A stretch of 64,000 nucleotides of DNA from Flavobacterium bernardetii (lineage in GTDB: Bacteria > Bacteroidota > Bacteroidia > Flavobacteriales > Flavobacteriaceae). Of the stretch, positions 18,144-28,028 are shown one piece after another. How positions within the stretch are numbered: position 1 is the stretch's first letter; the number at the start of each line of letters is the position of its first letter. A program made the position numbers and the translations under genes. The notes below the pieces were generated by a model. It saw only the letters and a program-made list of their open reading frames with translations, did no database searches and was not told the DNA's origin. The stretch lies in assembly GCF_011305415.1 (NCBI RefSeq), contig NZ_JAANOQ010000007.1, forward strand, positions 1-64,000. Reading direction: 5' to 3'.

Positions 18144-19172
18144 ATGGGATTTTTTGACTTCATGACTGAGGACATCGCAATTGACCTTGGTACCGCGAAT
18201 ACACTGATAATTCACAACGATAAAGTTGTAATAGATAGCCCTTCAATTGTTGCAAGGGACCGAATAACTGGAAAAATAATTGCTGTTGGAAAAGAAGCCA
18301 ACATGATGCAAGGAAAGACGCACGAAAACATTAAAACAATTCGTCCATTGAAAGATGGAGTTATTGCCGACTTTGATGCGTCTGAAAAAATGCTTCAAAT
18401 GTTTATCAAAAGTATTCCAGCTTTAAAGAAAAAATTATTCACTCCTGCGCTACGTTTGGTAATTTGTATTCCTTCTGGAATTACCGAAGTGGAAATGCGT
18501 GCTGTAAAAGAATCGGCAGAACGTGTAAATGGAAAAGAAGTATACTTAATTCATGAGCCTATGGCGGCTGCAATTGGTATCGGAATTGATATTATGCAAC
18601 CAAAAGGAAACATGATTGTAGATATTGGTGGTGGAACAACAGAAATTGCTGTCATTGCATTAGCTGGTATTGTTTGTGATAAATCGGTAAAAATTGCCGG
18701 TGACGTTTTCACAAATGACATCATTTACTACATGAGAACACAACACAATTTATTTGTGGGTGAAACTACTGCAGAAAAAATTAAAATTCAAATTGGTGCT
18801 GCTATCGAAGATTTAGAAAGCTCTCCAGAAGATATGTCGGTTCAAGGACGTGACTTATTAACTGGAAAACCAAAACAAGTTGATGTTTCATACAGAGAAA
18901 TCGCCAAAGCATTAGACAAATCTATTCAAAGAATTGAAGATGCTATTATGGAAACTCTTTCTCAAACTCCTCCAGAATTAGCAGCAGATATATACAACAC
19001 TGGTATTTATTTAGCTGGTGGTGGATCTATGTTAAGAGGATTAGACAAACGTATTTCGTTAAAAACAGATTTACCAGTTTATATCGCTGAAGACCCTTTA
19101 AGAGCTGTTGTTAGAGGAACAGGAATGGCACTTAAAAACTTAGCGAAGTATAAAAATATCTTAATTAAATAA
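18144..19172 (+). CDS. mreB: Rod shape-determining protein MreB
   Basis: This actin-like ATPase polymerises under the inner membrane and guides lateral wall synthesis. The actin fold is shown by phosphate loop 1 (AIDLGTANT, near residue 12), the IVDIGGGTTE phosphate-2 loop and the LAGGGSMLRGL adenosine motif. At 342 residues it has the standard length. The N-terminal MGFFDFMTEDI may be a membrane-binding amphipathic segment. It is the first gene of the elongasome operon, 11 bases before mreC. Confidence 0.96.
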   Translation: MGFFDFMTEDIAIDLGTANTLIIHNDKVVIDSPSIVARDRITGKIIAVGKEANMMQGKTHENIKTIRPLKDGVIADFDASEKMLQMFIKSIPALKKKLFTPALRLVICIPSGITEVEMRAVKESAERVNGKEVYLIHEPMAAAIGIGIDIMQPKGNMIVDIGGGTTEIAVIALAGIVCDKSVKIAGDVFTNDIIYYMRTQHNLFVGETTAEKIKIQIGAAIEDLESSPEDMSVQGRDLLTGKPKQVDVSYREIAKALDKSIQRIEDAIMETLSQTPPELAADIYNTGIYLAGGGSMLRGLDKRISLKTDLPVYIAEDPLRAVVRGTGMALKNLAKYKNILIK

Positions 19173-19183
19173 GCACGTAATAC

Positions 19184-20020
19184 ATGCAGCAAATTATAAA
19201 TTTTCTTATAAAAAACAGCTATAAATTGCTGTTTTTGCTGCTTTTGGGTGTTTCATTAACACTTACGGTAAAATCACATTCTTACCACAGAAGCCAGTAT
19301 ATCAATTCTTCCAACGCTGTATCTGGTTATACGTATAACCAAATCAATAGCGTAAAAGAATATTTTGGTTTACGACAAAAAAACGAAGATTTAGCTAGAG
19401 AAAATGCGCGTTTAAAAGAAATTCTTTTCAATAAAAAAGACACTGTTTTAGAAAGTAAATTTACGGTACCAGATATTTTATCAAACTATACAGTTCGACA
19501 AGCTAAAGTGATTAAGAATTCTTACAGTAAACAAGAAAATTTTTTAACTTTAGACAGAGGTGCATTTGAAGGATTAAGAACTGATATGGCTGTAATAAGC
19601 GACAGAGGTGTAGTTGGAATTATTGAAAAAACTTCGAAAAATTTTGCTACGGTTATTAGTATCTTACACACTAAAAACCCTTTAAACGGAAAAATTAAAA
19701 ATTCAGAACATTTTGGATCTATTACTTGGGATGGGAAAAATGCTGGTTATGTACAATTGATTGATGTTCCAAAATTAGCTACTTTGAAAAAAGGCGATAC
19801 TATTGTTACTGGAGCACAATCTGCCATATTTCCAGAAAACATTCCAATTGGAAAAATTGATAGAATCTTTGAAGAAAAAGCAACCAATAAATATGTAATC
19901 AATATTAGATTATTTAACGACATGACTTCTTTAGGCTATGTTTACATTATTGAAAACAAAAAGAAGAAAGAACAACAAGCTCTGGAAACAGAAACCGAAA
20001 AAGATCCAACTAAAAAATAA
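19184..20020 (+). CDS. mreC: Rod shape-determining protein MreC
   Basis: This bitopic membrane protein scaffolds the elongation complex. One N-terminal transmembrane helix (about residues 13-30) is followed by a coiled coil (about 62-85, with ARENARLKEIL). The periplasmic beta domains follow (about 95-260, with GVVGIIEKTSKNFATVIS and the GYVYI end). The short Lys/Glu tail is normal for the group. It shares one base with mreD (TAATG), so translation is coupled. Confidence 0.93.
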   Translation: MQQIINFLIKNSYKLLFLLLLGVSLTLTVKSHSYHRSQYINSSNAVSGYTYNQINSVKEYFGLRQKNEDLARENARLKEILFNKKDTVLESKFTVPDILSNYTVRQAKVIKNSYSKQENFLTLDRGAFEGLRTDMAVISDRGVVGIIEKTSKNFATVISILHTKNPLNGKIKNSEHFGSITWDGKNAGYVQLIDVPKLATLKKGDTIVTGAQSAIFPENIPIGKIDRIFEEKATNKYVINIRLFNDMTSLGYVYIIENKKKKEQQALETETEKDPTKK

Positions 20021-20526
20021 TGAACAGTAATTTCATTTTAAATTTAATCCGTTTTATCGTTTTATTAACGATACAAATTGTTGTGTTGGAACAAGTCAAA
20101 TTTGGCGGTTGGATAAATCCGTATTTATACATACTATTCATAATTTTATATCCAATTAACTCTAACAAATCAGGGTTCATTGCTGCAAGTTTTTGCCTCG
20201 GTTTAGTAATGGATTTATTTTGCGATAGCGGTGGAGTTCACGCAACAGCTTGTTTACTTCTTGCCTATTTCAGACCAGGTTTTTTAAAATTTGCCTTTGG
20301 TTTAAGTTACGAATACCAAACTATTAGAATTGCCGACAAATTGTCTGTTGACCGATTTACATTTATCATGTCTGCGATTTTATTTCATCATTTAGTGCTT
20401 TTTACATTAGAATTATATCGCTTCGATTTATTTTTCGAAGTCATCACGCGTACCATTTTAAGCACAATTTTCACATTCATAATTTGCATCATCAGTATTT
20501 ATTTAATAAAACCTAATAAACGATGA
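20020..20526 (+). CDS. mreD: Rod shape-determining protein MreD
   Basis: A small hydrophobic membrane protein (168 residues, about five helices), identified mainly by its position between mreC and the PBP2 gene and by the multi-helix pattern. Short conserved pieces such as NPYLYILFIILYP and MDLFCDSGGVHA fit the Bacteroidota MreD family. It ends with an ATGA overlap with mrdA. Confidence 0.88.
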   Translation: MNSNFILNLIRFIVLLTIQIVVLEQVKFGGWINPYLYILFIILYPINSNKSGFIAASFCLGLVMDLFCDSGGVHATACLLLAYFRPGFLKFAFGLSYEYQTIRIADKLSVDRFTFIMSAILFHHLVLFTLELYRFDLFFEVITRTILSTIFTFIICIISIYLIKPNKR

Positions 20527-22490
20527 GAAAGACCTTATTACCAACCATTATCATAGTAACTTCGATAATTTTATTGGCGCGTCTTTTTTATTTACAAATT
20601 ATTGATGACACCTTAAAAATTAAATCAGAAAATAACGCTATTAAAATTAAATACGACTTCCCAGAAAGAGGTTATATTTATGATAGAAACGGAAAACTTT
20701 TAGTTGCCAATCAGCCATCGTACGATATTATGGTTGTGCCTAACGAAGTTAAAGAAATTGACACACTTGAATTTTGCAGAATTCTTCAAATTACAAAACC
20801 AGAATTTTTAGAAAAAATTGCCAAAGCAAAAGTATATAGTCCAAGATTACCTTCGCTATTTCTTCCACAATTAAATAAAATGGAATTTGCTGGTTTTCAA
20901 GAAAAAATTAGAAAATACAACGGATTTTACATTCAAAAACGTGCTTTAAGAGAATACCAAACCAAAAATGGTGCAAACGTATTTGGGTTTATCACACAAG
21001 TAAACGACAACATTATTGCTAAAAAACCCTACTATAAAAGTGGTGATTTAATTGGAATGCAAGGTGTTGAAGAAGCTTATGAAGAAATTTTACGAGGTGT
21101 AAAAGGCGTTAGATATATTTTAAAAGACAAACACAATAAAGAAATCGGTTCTTATAAAGAAGGAAAATTTGATACGATTGCCAAACAAGGTAGTGATTTA
21201 ACGTTATCTATTGACGGAGAACTTCAAAAATATGGCGAAGAATTGATGATAAATAAGCGAGGAGGAATTGTTGCCATCGAACCAAGTACGGGTGAAATTT
21301 TAGCACTAGTTACTGCTCCAACTTACGATCCAGCTTTATTAGTTGGAAGACAACGTTCCAAAAATTACACCAAACTTTATAACGACTCTATTGCGAAACC
21401 ATTATATGACAGAGGTTTATTAGGAGAATTTCCTCCTGGTTCTCCATTTAAAATTTTAACTGGATTAATTGGATTACAAGAAGGCGTAATTAACGAAGAA
21501 ACATCATTTAGTTGCGGACCAGGTTTTTATTACGGTCGTGGTGCCTTTATGAAATGTCACTGTCCGGGCGGTCATATTAAACTAAATTTCGGAATTTATA
21601 AATCGTGTAATACTTATTTCGCAAATACTTATAAACGTACCATAGAAAAATACAAAAAACCAAAAGACGGTGTTAACGCTTGGGCAAATCATTTAAAAAG
21701 TTTTGGTCTAGGAAATTTTATGGGTTATGATTTACCCACTGGTAGAAAAGGGCATATTCCAACTTCTAAGTTTTATGAACGTTTTTATCCAAATGGTGGT
21801 TGGCGTTCTACAACTATTATTTCCAATTCAATTGGTCAAGGAGAAGTTTCTATGACACCTATTCAATTAGCAAATATGATGGCAACTATTGCTAATAGAG
21901 GCTATTATTATACACCTCACATCATCAAACAAATTAAAGGCAGAAAAATTGACGCAAAATACACCACAAAACACGTTACTACAATCGATAGAAAATATTT
22001 CGACCCAGTTGTGAATGGTTTATTTGATGTTTACAACAGAGGGACAGCTTCAGGTTTAGGAGTGGTAGGTTTAGAAATTTGTGGAAAAACTGGTACCGCG
22101 GAAAACTTCGCAAAAATTAATGGGAAACGTGTGCAATTAGAAGATCACTCTGAGTTTGTAGCTTTCGCACCAAGAATACAACCTAAAATTGCTATTGCTG
22201 TAATTGTAGAAAACGGACATTATGGAAATACTTGGGCTGGACCAATTGCAACTTTAATGATTGAAAAATATTTGAATAAAAAAATTACCCGAAAAGATTT
22301 AGAAAAACGAATGTTAGAAGGTAATTTAAACTATCAATATCGAAAATTATACCAAGCTAAAGATTCAATAAATAAACCGAAATTAACTAAAACAGACTCC
22401 GTTCGAATGAAGTTAAAATCGAAAAAAGAAATTGAGGAAGAAAAAAAGAATAAAGCAACGGGTAAGAAAAAAGATTCTGTAAAAAAATGA
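20523..22490 (+). CDS. mrdA: Penicillin-binding protein 2 (elongation transpeptidase)
   Basis: This class B PBP cross-links peptidoglycan in the side wall together with RodA. It has an N-terminal transmembrane helix (residues 5-25). The PBP dimer/pedestal domain follows (about 40-215, starting at FPERGYIYDRNGKLL), and then the transpeptidase domain. Catalytic Ser307 lies in SPFK, SCN follows in YKSCNTYFAN, and KTG lies at 522-524. The C-terminal tail is long, charged and Lys-rich (about 600-655), as in other flavobacteria. It overlaps both neighbours by the ATGA arrangement, showing tight co-translation. Confidence 0.95.
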   Translation: MRKTLLPTIIIVTSIILLARLFYLQIIDDTLKIKSENNAIKIKYDFPERGYIYDRNGKLLVANQPSYDIMVVPNEVKEIDTLEFCRILQITKPEFLEKIAKAKVYSPRLPSLFLPQLNKMEFAGFQEKIRKYNGFYIQKRALREYQTKNGANVFGFITQVNDNIIAKKPYYKSGDLIGMQGVEEAYEEILRGVKGVRYILKDKHNKEIGSYKEGKFDTIAKQGSDLTLSIDGELQKYGEELMINKRGGIVAIEPSTGEILALVTAPTYDPALLVGRQRSKNYTKLYNDSIAKPLYDRGLLGEFPPGSPFKILTGLIGLQEGVINEETSFSCGPGFYYGRGAFMKCHCPGGHIKLNFGIYKSCNTYFANTYKRTIEKYKKPKDGVNAWANHLKSFGLGNFMGYDLPTGRKGHIPTSKFYERFYPNGGWRSTTIISNSIGQGEVSMTPIQLANMMATIANRGYYYTPHIIKQIKGRKIDAKYTTKHVTTIDRKYFDPVVNGLFDVYNRGTASGLGVVGLEICGKTGTAENFAKINGKRVQLEDHSEFVAFAPRIQPKIAIAVIVENGHYGNTWAGPIATLMIEKYLNKKITRKDLEKRMLEGNLNYQYRKLYQAKDSINKPKLTKTDSVRMKLKSKKEIEEEKKNKATGKKKDSVKK

Positions 22491-23743
22491 AAAACCAAGA
22501 TATAAGTAGTTCAATCGATTGGATAACAATTTTGTTATACATTATCCTTGTTGTTTTTGGATGGATGACTATTTATTCAGTAACCGTACCACCAGATCAA
22601 GAATATACTTTTGATTTTAGCTTAAATTATGGAAGACAAATGATTTTTATGATCATTACCATACCAATTATCTTTGCTATTTTATTTGTCGATTCAAAAA
22701 TATTTGAAAGGTTCTCTTTTGTTTTTTATGGTGTCGGAATAGCACTTCTTCTGGGATTATTTGTCTTTGGAGTTTCCAAAAAAGGGCAAACTAACTGGTA
22801 TCAATTTGGTGGATTTGGATTTCAACCTTCCGAATTTGTTAAAACAGCTGTCGCCTTATTATTGTCGAAATATTTAAGTGATGCGCAAGTAAATTTAGCT
22901 AAGAGAAACTTCCAATATATTGCTTTTGCCATAATTGGTTTACCTGTTTTTTTAATATTAATGCAACCAGATGCTGGAAGTGCGATGATATTTTTATCGT
23001 TAATTTTTGTATTGTTTAGAGAAGGATTACCTGGCTGGTATTTATGGACTGGTGCTATTGCTATTGCTACTTTCCTTTTGGCTTTAATTATAAAACCCAT
23101 ATTCCTAATTTCATTTATTGGAGTTTTTATGGTAATCCATTATATTTTTAATCGATTAATTTCTCGAAATCCAATTGTTTATGGTTTGATATTTATAGCC
23201 ATATCCAGTTTTGCTTTTTCGGTAAGTTATATGTACGATAAAGTTTTAGAACCACATCAAAAAGACCGAATTAACGTGCTTTTAGGAAAAGATGTGAATA
23301 TGAAAAAAGAAGGTTATAATCTAAATCAATCGATGATTGCCATTGGTTCTGGAGGATTACTCGGAAAAGGTTATTTAGAAGGCACTCAAACCAAAGGTGG
23401 TTTCGTACCAGAACAACATACTGATTATATTTTTACAACCGTTGGTGAAGAATGGGGATTTGTAGGAAACCTATTAGTCATGAGTATATTTGTATGCTTA
23501 TTCATTAGAATTTTATATTTAGCCGAAAGGCAAAAAACCCGATTTAGCAGGGTTTATGGCTATTGCGTTGCCACCTATTTATTTACCCACTTTTTTGTAA
23601 ATATTGCGATGTTAATTCGTTTGTTCCCAACAATCGGAGTACCACTACCCTTTTTCTCTTATGGTGGTTCAAGTTTATGGGCGTTTACCATTATGCTTTT
23701 TATCTTTATTAAGATGGATGCGAATAAAGTAAATGAGTGGTAA
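22487..23743 (+). CDS. rodA: Rod shape-determining protein RodA (SEDS glycosyltransferase)
   Basis: This SEDS-family peptidoglycan polymerase works with PBP2. Ten or so transmembrane helices are visible. Conserved features include FQPSEFVK, the long loop FVPEQHTDYIFTTVGEEWG with its acidic and His residues, and PLPFFSYGGSS near the C-terminus. The 418 residues fit RodA rather than FtsW, and the operon context is decisive. The start overlaps the mrdA stop (ATGA). Confidence 0.95.
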   Translation: MKNQDISSSIDWITILLYIILVVFGWMTIYSVTVPPDQEYTFDFSLNYGRQMIFMIITIPIIFAILFVDSKIFERFSFVFYGVGIALLLGLFVFGVSKKGQTNWYQFGGFGFQPSEFVKTAVALLLSKYLSDAQVNLAKRNFQYIAFAIIGLPVFLILMQPDAGSAMIFLSLIFVLFREGLPGWYLWTGAIAIATFLLALIIKPIFLISFIGVFMVIHYIFNRLISRNPIVYGLIFIAISSFAFSVSYMYDKVLEPHQKDRINVLLGKDVNMKKEGYNLNQSMIAIGSGGLLGKGYLEGTQTKGGFVPEQHTDYIFTTVGEEWGFVGNLLVMSIFVCLFIRILYLAERQKTRFSRVYGYCVATYLFTHFFVNIAMLIRLFPTIGVPLPFFSYGGSSLWAFTIMLFIFIKMDANKVNEW

Positions 23744-23761
23744 GGATTAAAGCAATATACA

Positions 23762-24181
23762 ATGACTATATTTAATATACTTTTAATCTTAACTTCCGCT
23801 TATATATATGTGGATTTATCTTCAAAAGTACATGATAAAATTTCCAAAAGGAAGCTTTTTGTAATAGCAATAATTTTCTTAACTATAGGAATAATTTTTG
23901 AAATATTCTTGACAAAACCTAAAAACTTCAATTACATAACACTTAGCTTTTTACCATTAATACAATTGATTTGTTTTGAATTATCTTCTAAACTATTAAA
24001 ACCTTTTATTGGAAAATATCCTTATATGCCATTTAGAGAGAAAATAGGAGCAAAAGTTATGGGGAATGGATTTCCTAAAAACAGAAGAGTTAAATATTCA
24101 GATTATCTATTTATGTTCATTCAACTATTTATTCCATTAATTACAATAATCATTATTATTGCTCAAATTAATAAAATCTAA
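23762..24181 (+). CDS. Small membrane protein of unknown function
   Basis: The family is not recognised. It has 139 residues with four hydrophobic segments (about 2-20, 30-50, 57-75, 112-135) and a basic loop (KYPYMPFREKIGAK, NRRVKYSD) between the third and fourth. It begins 18 bases after rodA, so it may be the last gene of the elongation operon. It overlaps the stop of the convergent nuclease gene by 4 bp, with no terminator in between. Confidence 0.65.
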   Translation: MTIFNILLILTSAYIYVDLSSKVHDKISKRKLFVIAIIFLTIGIIFEIFLTKPKNFNYITLSFLPLIQLICFELSSKLLKPFIGKYPYMPFREKIGAKVMGNGFPKNRRVKYSDYLFMFIQLFIPLITIIIIIAQINKI

Positions 24182-24975
24182 AAACTCCAACCTTTATAAT
24201 CTTTACTAGCTTCTAATTTATTTTCTGAAGTATCATCTAATTTAGGGAAAAAGTCTATTCCTGTTTTCTTTTCTAATTCGTCTACTGAAACCACAAATTC
24301 ATATAACGGTTTATTTGATTTTTCATGTGGGACTAAAAAAGCAATCATTCTGGTTTTGTCTTTCGTTAATAAGACCTTGTAGAAGTATTTTGGAACGGAG
24401 ACATCTTCTGTGCCAATAGTCTCTAAATCGTCATTTAAAACGCCGCCAGTTACTACGTAAATTCCATCATATTTTCCTGCCCAATAACGCACTTTGTTTT
24501 CTAAACGATTCCAAACACCTGCATTAAAATCATATAATTGTGGTGAAGCATTGCTTGTGAAAAAGGTTTCATCAAACAATTCCTGAGTTTGTTTTCTATC
24601 GCCTGCCGGACACAAATGTCCTTTCGTATAACCCGATTTTTTATAGTTTCTCCAATGTGCAGATTCGGTTTCCACTATCGGATCTTGCTCAAAAAGTGGG
24701 CGTTCTAAATTAGAATATTTCCATTTTCCGTCTTCTAACAAATAGGCAACCCATTCGCTTTGTTCATGCGCTTCTACATAAGAAAAAGTATACCCTTTAT
24801 GTTCATAAATGGCATTTGATGTTGAAGTTGGTAAATACGAAAATTCTGTATTTTCTGTTGGTTTTTCAGAAGTTGGTACAATTTTTGTTTCAGTGGTTTC
24901 TGCTTTACTTTCATTTTTAATTTGACAAGATGTAAAAACGGAAAGAATAAATATATTTAAAAAAAAAATTCGCAT
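24178..24975 (-). CDS. DNA/RNA non-specific endonuclease, lipoprotein
   Basis: This is a ββα-Me (NUC) nuclease predicted to hang from the envelope. The ATG at 24975 gives a lipoprotein signal (MRIFFLNIFILSVFTSC, Cys17). The earlier TTG at 25008 overlaps the divergent promoter region. The active site reads TKGHLCPAGDRK, where the central His is kept but the usual D-R-G-H is replaced by T-K-G-H. The downstream FFTSNASPQ, NAGVWNRLE and the YVVTGGVL segment fit the family. About 266 residues in total. A role in nutrient scavenging from extracellular nucleic acid is inferred. Confidence 0.83.
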   Translation of the reverse strand: MRIFFLNIFILSVFTSCQIKNESKAETTETKIVPTSEKPTENTEFSYLPTSTSNAIYEHKGYTFSYVEAHEQSEWVAYLLEDGKWKYSNLERPLFEQDPIVETESAHWRNYKKSGYTKGHLCPAGDRKQTQELFDETFFTSNASPQLYDFNAGVWNRLENKVRYWAGKYDGIYVVTGGVLNDDLETIGTEDVSVPKYFYKVLLTKDKTRMIAFLVPHEKSNKPLYEFVVSVDELEKKTGIDFFPKLDDTSENKLEASKDYKGWSF

Positions 24976-24987
24976 AATTAAGTTTAT

Positions 24988-24995
24988 TATCTTTG
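24988..24995 (+). promoter_or_regulatory. -7 promoter box for the coiled-coil protein gene
   Basis: TATCTTTG fits TAnnTTTG and lies 41 bases before the ATG at 25037. It lies in the divergent region shared with the nuclease gene. Confidence 0.55.
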
Positions 24996-25036
24996 TAAAA
25001 GTAAACAAAAAAAAGTTTTACCTAATACCTACAATT

Positions 25037-25606
25037 ATGAAAAAAACACTAACAATCATGGCATTTGGTTTGTTTGCCATAAATGCAAACGCACAAGATA
25101 TAGTTCCACCTTCTACAGCCAGATCAAATGATTCGATTCAAAAAGTTGAAATAGAAAAGTTCGAAAAAGAAAAAGCAGAAAAAGAAGCATTAAAAACGAA
25201 AGAGAAAGCAGACAAAGATACTGCTAAAGAAAAGGAAAAAGCGGAAAAAGCATTAAGAGATCAACAAAAGGAAATTGAAAAAGAAAAAAACGCTTTAACA
25301 AAAGAACTTAAAGCTTCTGAAAAAGCTAGAAAAAATGCAGAAAAAGAAAGAAAAAAACTTGAAAAAGAAAGAAAACAACTTGCAGATGCAAGAGACAATG
25401 TTGCCGATTTAAAAGAGGACATTCTTAAAAATAAAGAAAAATTAGAAGACGAAAAAGAGAAGTTTGAGAAAGACAAAAAGAAAGGAAAATTATCTCCAAA
25501 TGACGAAATAAAACGTCAAGAAAAAATAGAAAAACTTCTTAAAAAAAGTACAGATTTACAAAACAAATTAGAAAAAGCTACTATTAAATTAGATAAAATA
25601 AGATAA
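25037..25606 (+). CDS. Secreted coiled-coil protein of unknown function
   Basis: The family is not recognised. A signal peptide (MKKTLTIMAFGLFAINANAQ) is followed by about 165 residues made almost wholly of Lys, Glu, Ala, Asp and Arg in heptads (about 35-185), so a long periplasmic helix or coiled coil is expected. Such low-complexity helices match many unrelated proteins in searches, so homology must be judged with care. It converges on the tail-specific protease gene across a bidirectional terminator. Confidence 0.7.
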   Translation: MKKTLTIMAFGLFAINANAQDIVPPSTARSNDSIQKVEIEKFEKEKAEKEALKTKEKADKDTAKEKEKAEKALRDQQKEIEKEKNALTKELKASEKARKNAEKERKKLEKERKQLADARDNVADLKEDILKNKEKLEDEKEKFEKDKKKGKLSPNDEIKRQEKIEKLLKKSTDLQNKLEKATIKLDKIR

Positions 25607-25630
25607 GCTTTTTACCAATCTATAGAAACA

Positions 25631-25661
25631 AAAAATGCCATTCAAAACGAATGGCATTTTT
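25631..25661. terminator. Bidirectional terminator
   Basis: Arms AAAAATGCCATTC and GAATGGCATTTTT (13 bp, 5-base loop) lie between two convergent genes and have A and T runs built into the stem ends. Confidence 0.87.
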
Positions 25662-25678
25662 TATATTTAAAACTTCAA

Positions 25679-27895
25679 CTATTTTGAAGCTAACTTTTTC
25701 TCTTTAGTTTTCTTTGCTTTTTTAGTTTTCACTAAAGTTGTATTTACATCTTTTCCTGTTAAATCAGTCAAAACATTTAACGTTTCAGTCATATAAACGT
25801 CTTTCACTAATTCTGCATGCCATCTGTCGCGTTTTTCTTTTAGCAATTCATCTTTAGCCATTAATTCTAATTCATATGGTAAAGAAGTAAACGTTAAGTT
25901 GTTTTTAAATTTTTCAATGACTTTAAATTTCTTAGTCTGCTCTTCAATTTCAGCTAACTCTTTTTTGTAAGAAGCATAATTCAAACTAATTGTATTGTCT
26001 TCTTTTCTGTCGTTTATCCATTTTGCATTTTCCGAAATTAGTTTAAAACTCTCATTACTTGCAATTCTGTTTTTACTATTAGCAATAACATTATCAAAGC
26101 TTACATTTAAAGGAGAATAAACTGCTGGTTCAATTTTATCCCAAGGTAAAGCGCTTTTTTCATCTTTTTCACCAGTTTCCATAAAACTAAAACGGTCTGG
26201 CATTACCACATCACTTTTCACTCCTTCTAATTGTGTAGAACCACCATTAACTCTGTAGAATTTCTGAGTCGTTGTTTTCAACGCTCCTAAATCTCCGTAT
26301 TGGTTTCCTCGAACAAATTCGTTTAATTCAAATACATTTTGAACGGTTCCTTTTCCGTAAGATTGCTTACTTCCAATTACAATTCCTCTTTTATAATCTT
26401 GAATGGCAGCTGCAAAAATTTCTGAAGCTGAAGCCGAATAATTATTAATCATAACTACTAACGGTCCATCCCATTGCGCATTCGGAACTGAATCTGCTAA
26501 AACTTGTGCTTTCCCATTAGCTGGTTTTACTTGAACTACAGGTCCTTTATCAATAAACAAACCTGTCATTTTCACAACTGTTTCTAAAGAACCACCACCA
26601 TTGTCGCGTAAGTCCATTACAATTCCTTGAACGTTTAATTCTTTTAATCTTTCTATTTCTTGAGCTACATCTTTAAAAGCATCTCTTTGTGATTTGTTTT
26701 CAAAAGATTGGTAAAATTTTGGCAAATAAATTACACCAAATAATTTCCCCTCTTTATTAACCACAGTTGATTTTGCAAAAGTTTCTTCAGTTTCTACTTC
26801 GTCTCTAACAATTGGCACAACCTTTACAGTTCCATCCACTTTTTTAACGGTAAGTTTTACTAAAGTTCCTTTTGGTCCTTTTATTTTTTTAATAACATCA
26901 TCTAAACGCATTCCTGCAATATCAATTGGCTCTTCGTTTCCTTGAGCTACTTTGATGATAACATCTCCTTGTTCTAATAATTTTCCTCTCCAAGCTGGAC
27001 CGCCGCTGATTAATTCTGAAACTTCAATTCCTTCATTTTTCTTTTGTAAACGGGCTCCAATTCCTTCAAATTTTCCACTCATACTTACATCAAATTTCTC
27101 TTTATCTTCTGGAGAAAAATAATAAGTATGCGGATCATATTGCGTTACAATCGCATTAAGATAAATGGAGAACCAATCTTCACGAGTTAATTCCGCAATA
27201 AAACCAAAGTTATTATTTAAATTACTTTCCGTTGTTTTTCTAGCTTTTTCTTCTAATTCTTCGAAAGTTTTTGGTTCAGACTTAACTACTTCTTTCTTTT
27301 CAGTAGCTTCTGTAACTGTTTTGTCATCATTTTTTAAGGCATCTTGAATTTCTTCTTTATCCGTAATATCACTTAAAACAGCAAACTCTAATTGCTTTCT
27401 CCATCTCTGATTTAAATCATTTGTTGATGCCGCATAAGGTAGTTTTTCATAGTCTACACTAATCGTTTCATCGTCTTTTAAATTCAATGGCTTTGAAAGA
27501 ATTGAAGTATAAATTACTTTCGATTCTTTCATTCTTTGCATTAATCTTTTGTAGGTTAAATCGAAAAAAGACAAATCTTTACTTCTAATCATATCGTCAA
27601 TTGAATTCTCATATTTTTGAAATTCATTGATATCCGATTGAATGAAATATCTTTTTGTTGGATCTAACGATTCAATATAAGACGCATACGCTTTTTTAGA
27701 GAAAGTATCGTTTAATTCAATTGGCGAAAAATGCCCTTTTTCTAAAACAAAAGACAACAACTCAATTAACATTTTATCTTTATCGTCGCCAGACGTTTTT
27801 TGAGTCGGAATAAAACTCCACAATCCCGCAGATAATATTCCAACAACCAATAAAACCTTATAATTCCTTTTCATAAATTCTATTATATTTTTCAT
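25679..27895 (-). CDS. prc: Carboxy-terminal processing (tail-specific) protease, S41 family
   Basis: This periplasmic Ser/Lys protease degrades or trims envelope proteins from the C-terminus. A signal anchor (MKRNYKVLLVVGILSAGLW) comes first, then an N-terminal tail-protease domain (about 40-235). A PDZ domain follows (about 255-345, with GIGARLQKKNEGIEVSELI). The S41 core has the Ser motif NYSASASE near residues 487-491 and the Lys in YGKGTVQ near 515. A DUF3340-like C-terminal region and a Lys-rich end follow. At 738 residues it is the long Prc type. A start 7 codons later (27874) is also possible. Confidence 0.92.
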   Translation of the reverse strand: MKNIIEFMKRNYKVLLVVGILSAGLWSFIPTQKTSGDDKDKMLIELLSFVLEKGHFSPIELNDTFSKKAYASYIESLDPTKRYFIQSDINEFQKYENSIDDMIRSKDLSFFDLTYKRLMQRMKESKVIYTSILSKPLNLKDDETISVDYEKLPYAASTNDLNQRWRKQLEFAVLSDITDKEEIQDALKNDDKTVTEATEKKEVVKSEPKTFEELEEKARKTTESNLNNNFGFIAELTREDWFSIYLNAIVTQYDPHTYYFSPEDKEKFDVSMSGKFEGIGARLQKKNEGIEVSELISGGPAWRGKLLEQGDVIIKVAQGNEEPIDIAGMRLDDVIKKIKGPKGTLVKLTVKKVDGTVKVVPIVRDEVETEETFAKSTVVNKEGKLFGVIYLPKFYQSFENKSQRDAFKDVAQEIERLKELNVQGIVMDLRDNGGGSLETVVKMTGLFIDKGPVVQVKPANGKAQVLADSVPNAQWDGPLVVMINNYSASASEIFAAAIQDYKRGIVIGSKQSYGKGTVQNVFELNEFVRGNQYGDLGALKTTTQKFYRVNGGSTQLEGVKSDVVMPDRFSFMETGEKDEKSALPWDKIEPAVYSPLNVSFDNVIANSKNRIASNESFKLISENAKWINDRKEDNTISLNYASYKKELAEIEEQTKKFKVIEKFKNNLTFTSLPYELELMAKDELLKEKRDRWHAELVKDVYMTETLNVLTDLTGKDVNTTLVKTKKAKKTKEKKLASK

Positions 27896-28028
27896 TTCTA
27901 ATTTCTAAAATCGTGCCAAAAGTGTATTCGGATACTTTTTTAAAGTACGAAAACAAATTTAATATTTTTATGTACAATAAAATCATAAAATATGATAATT
28001 TAGCAAATAATTTAACACTTCAGTCCAA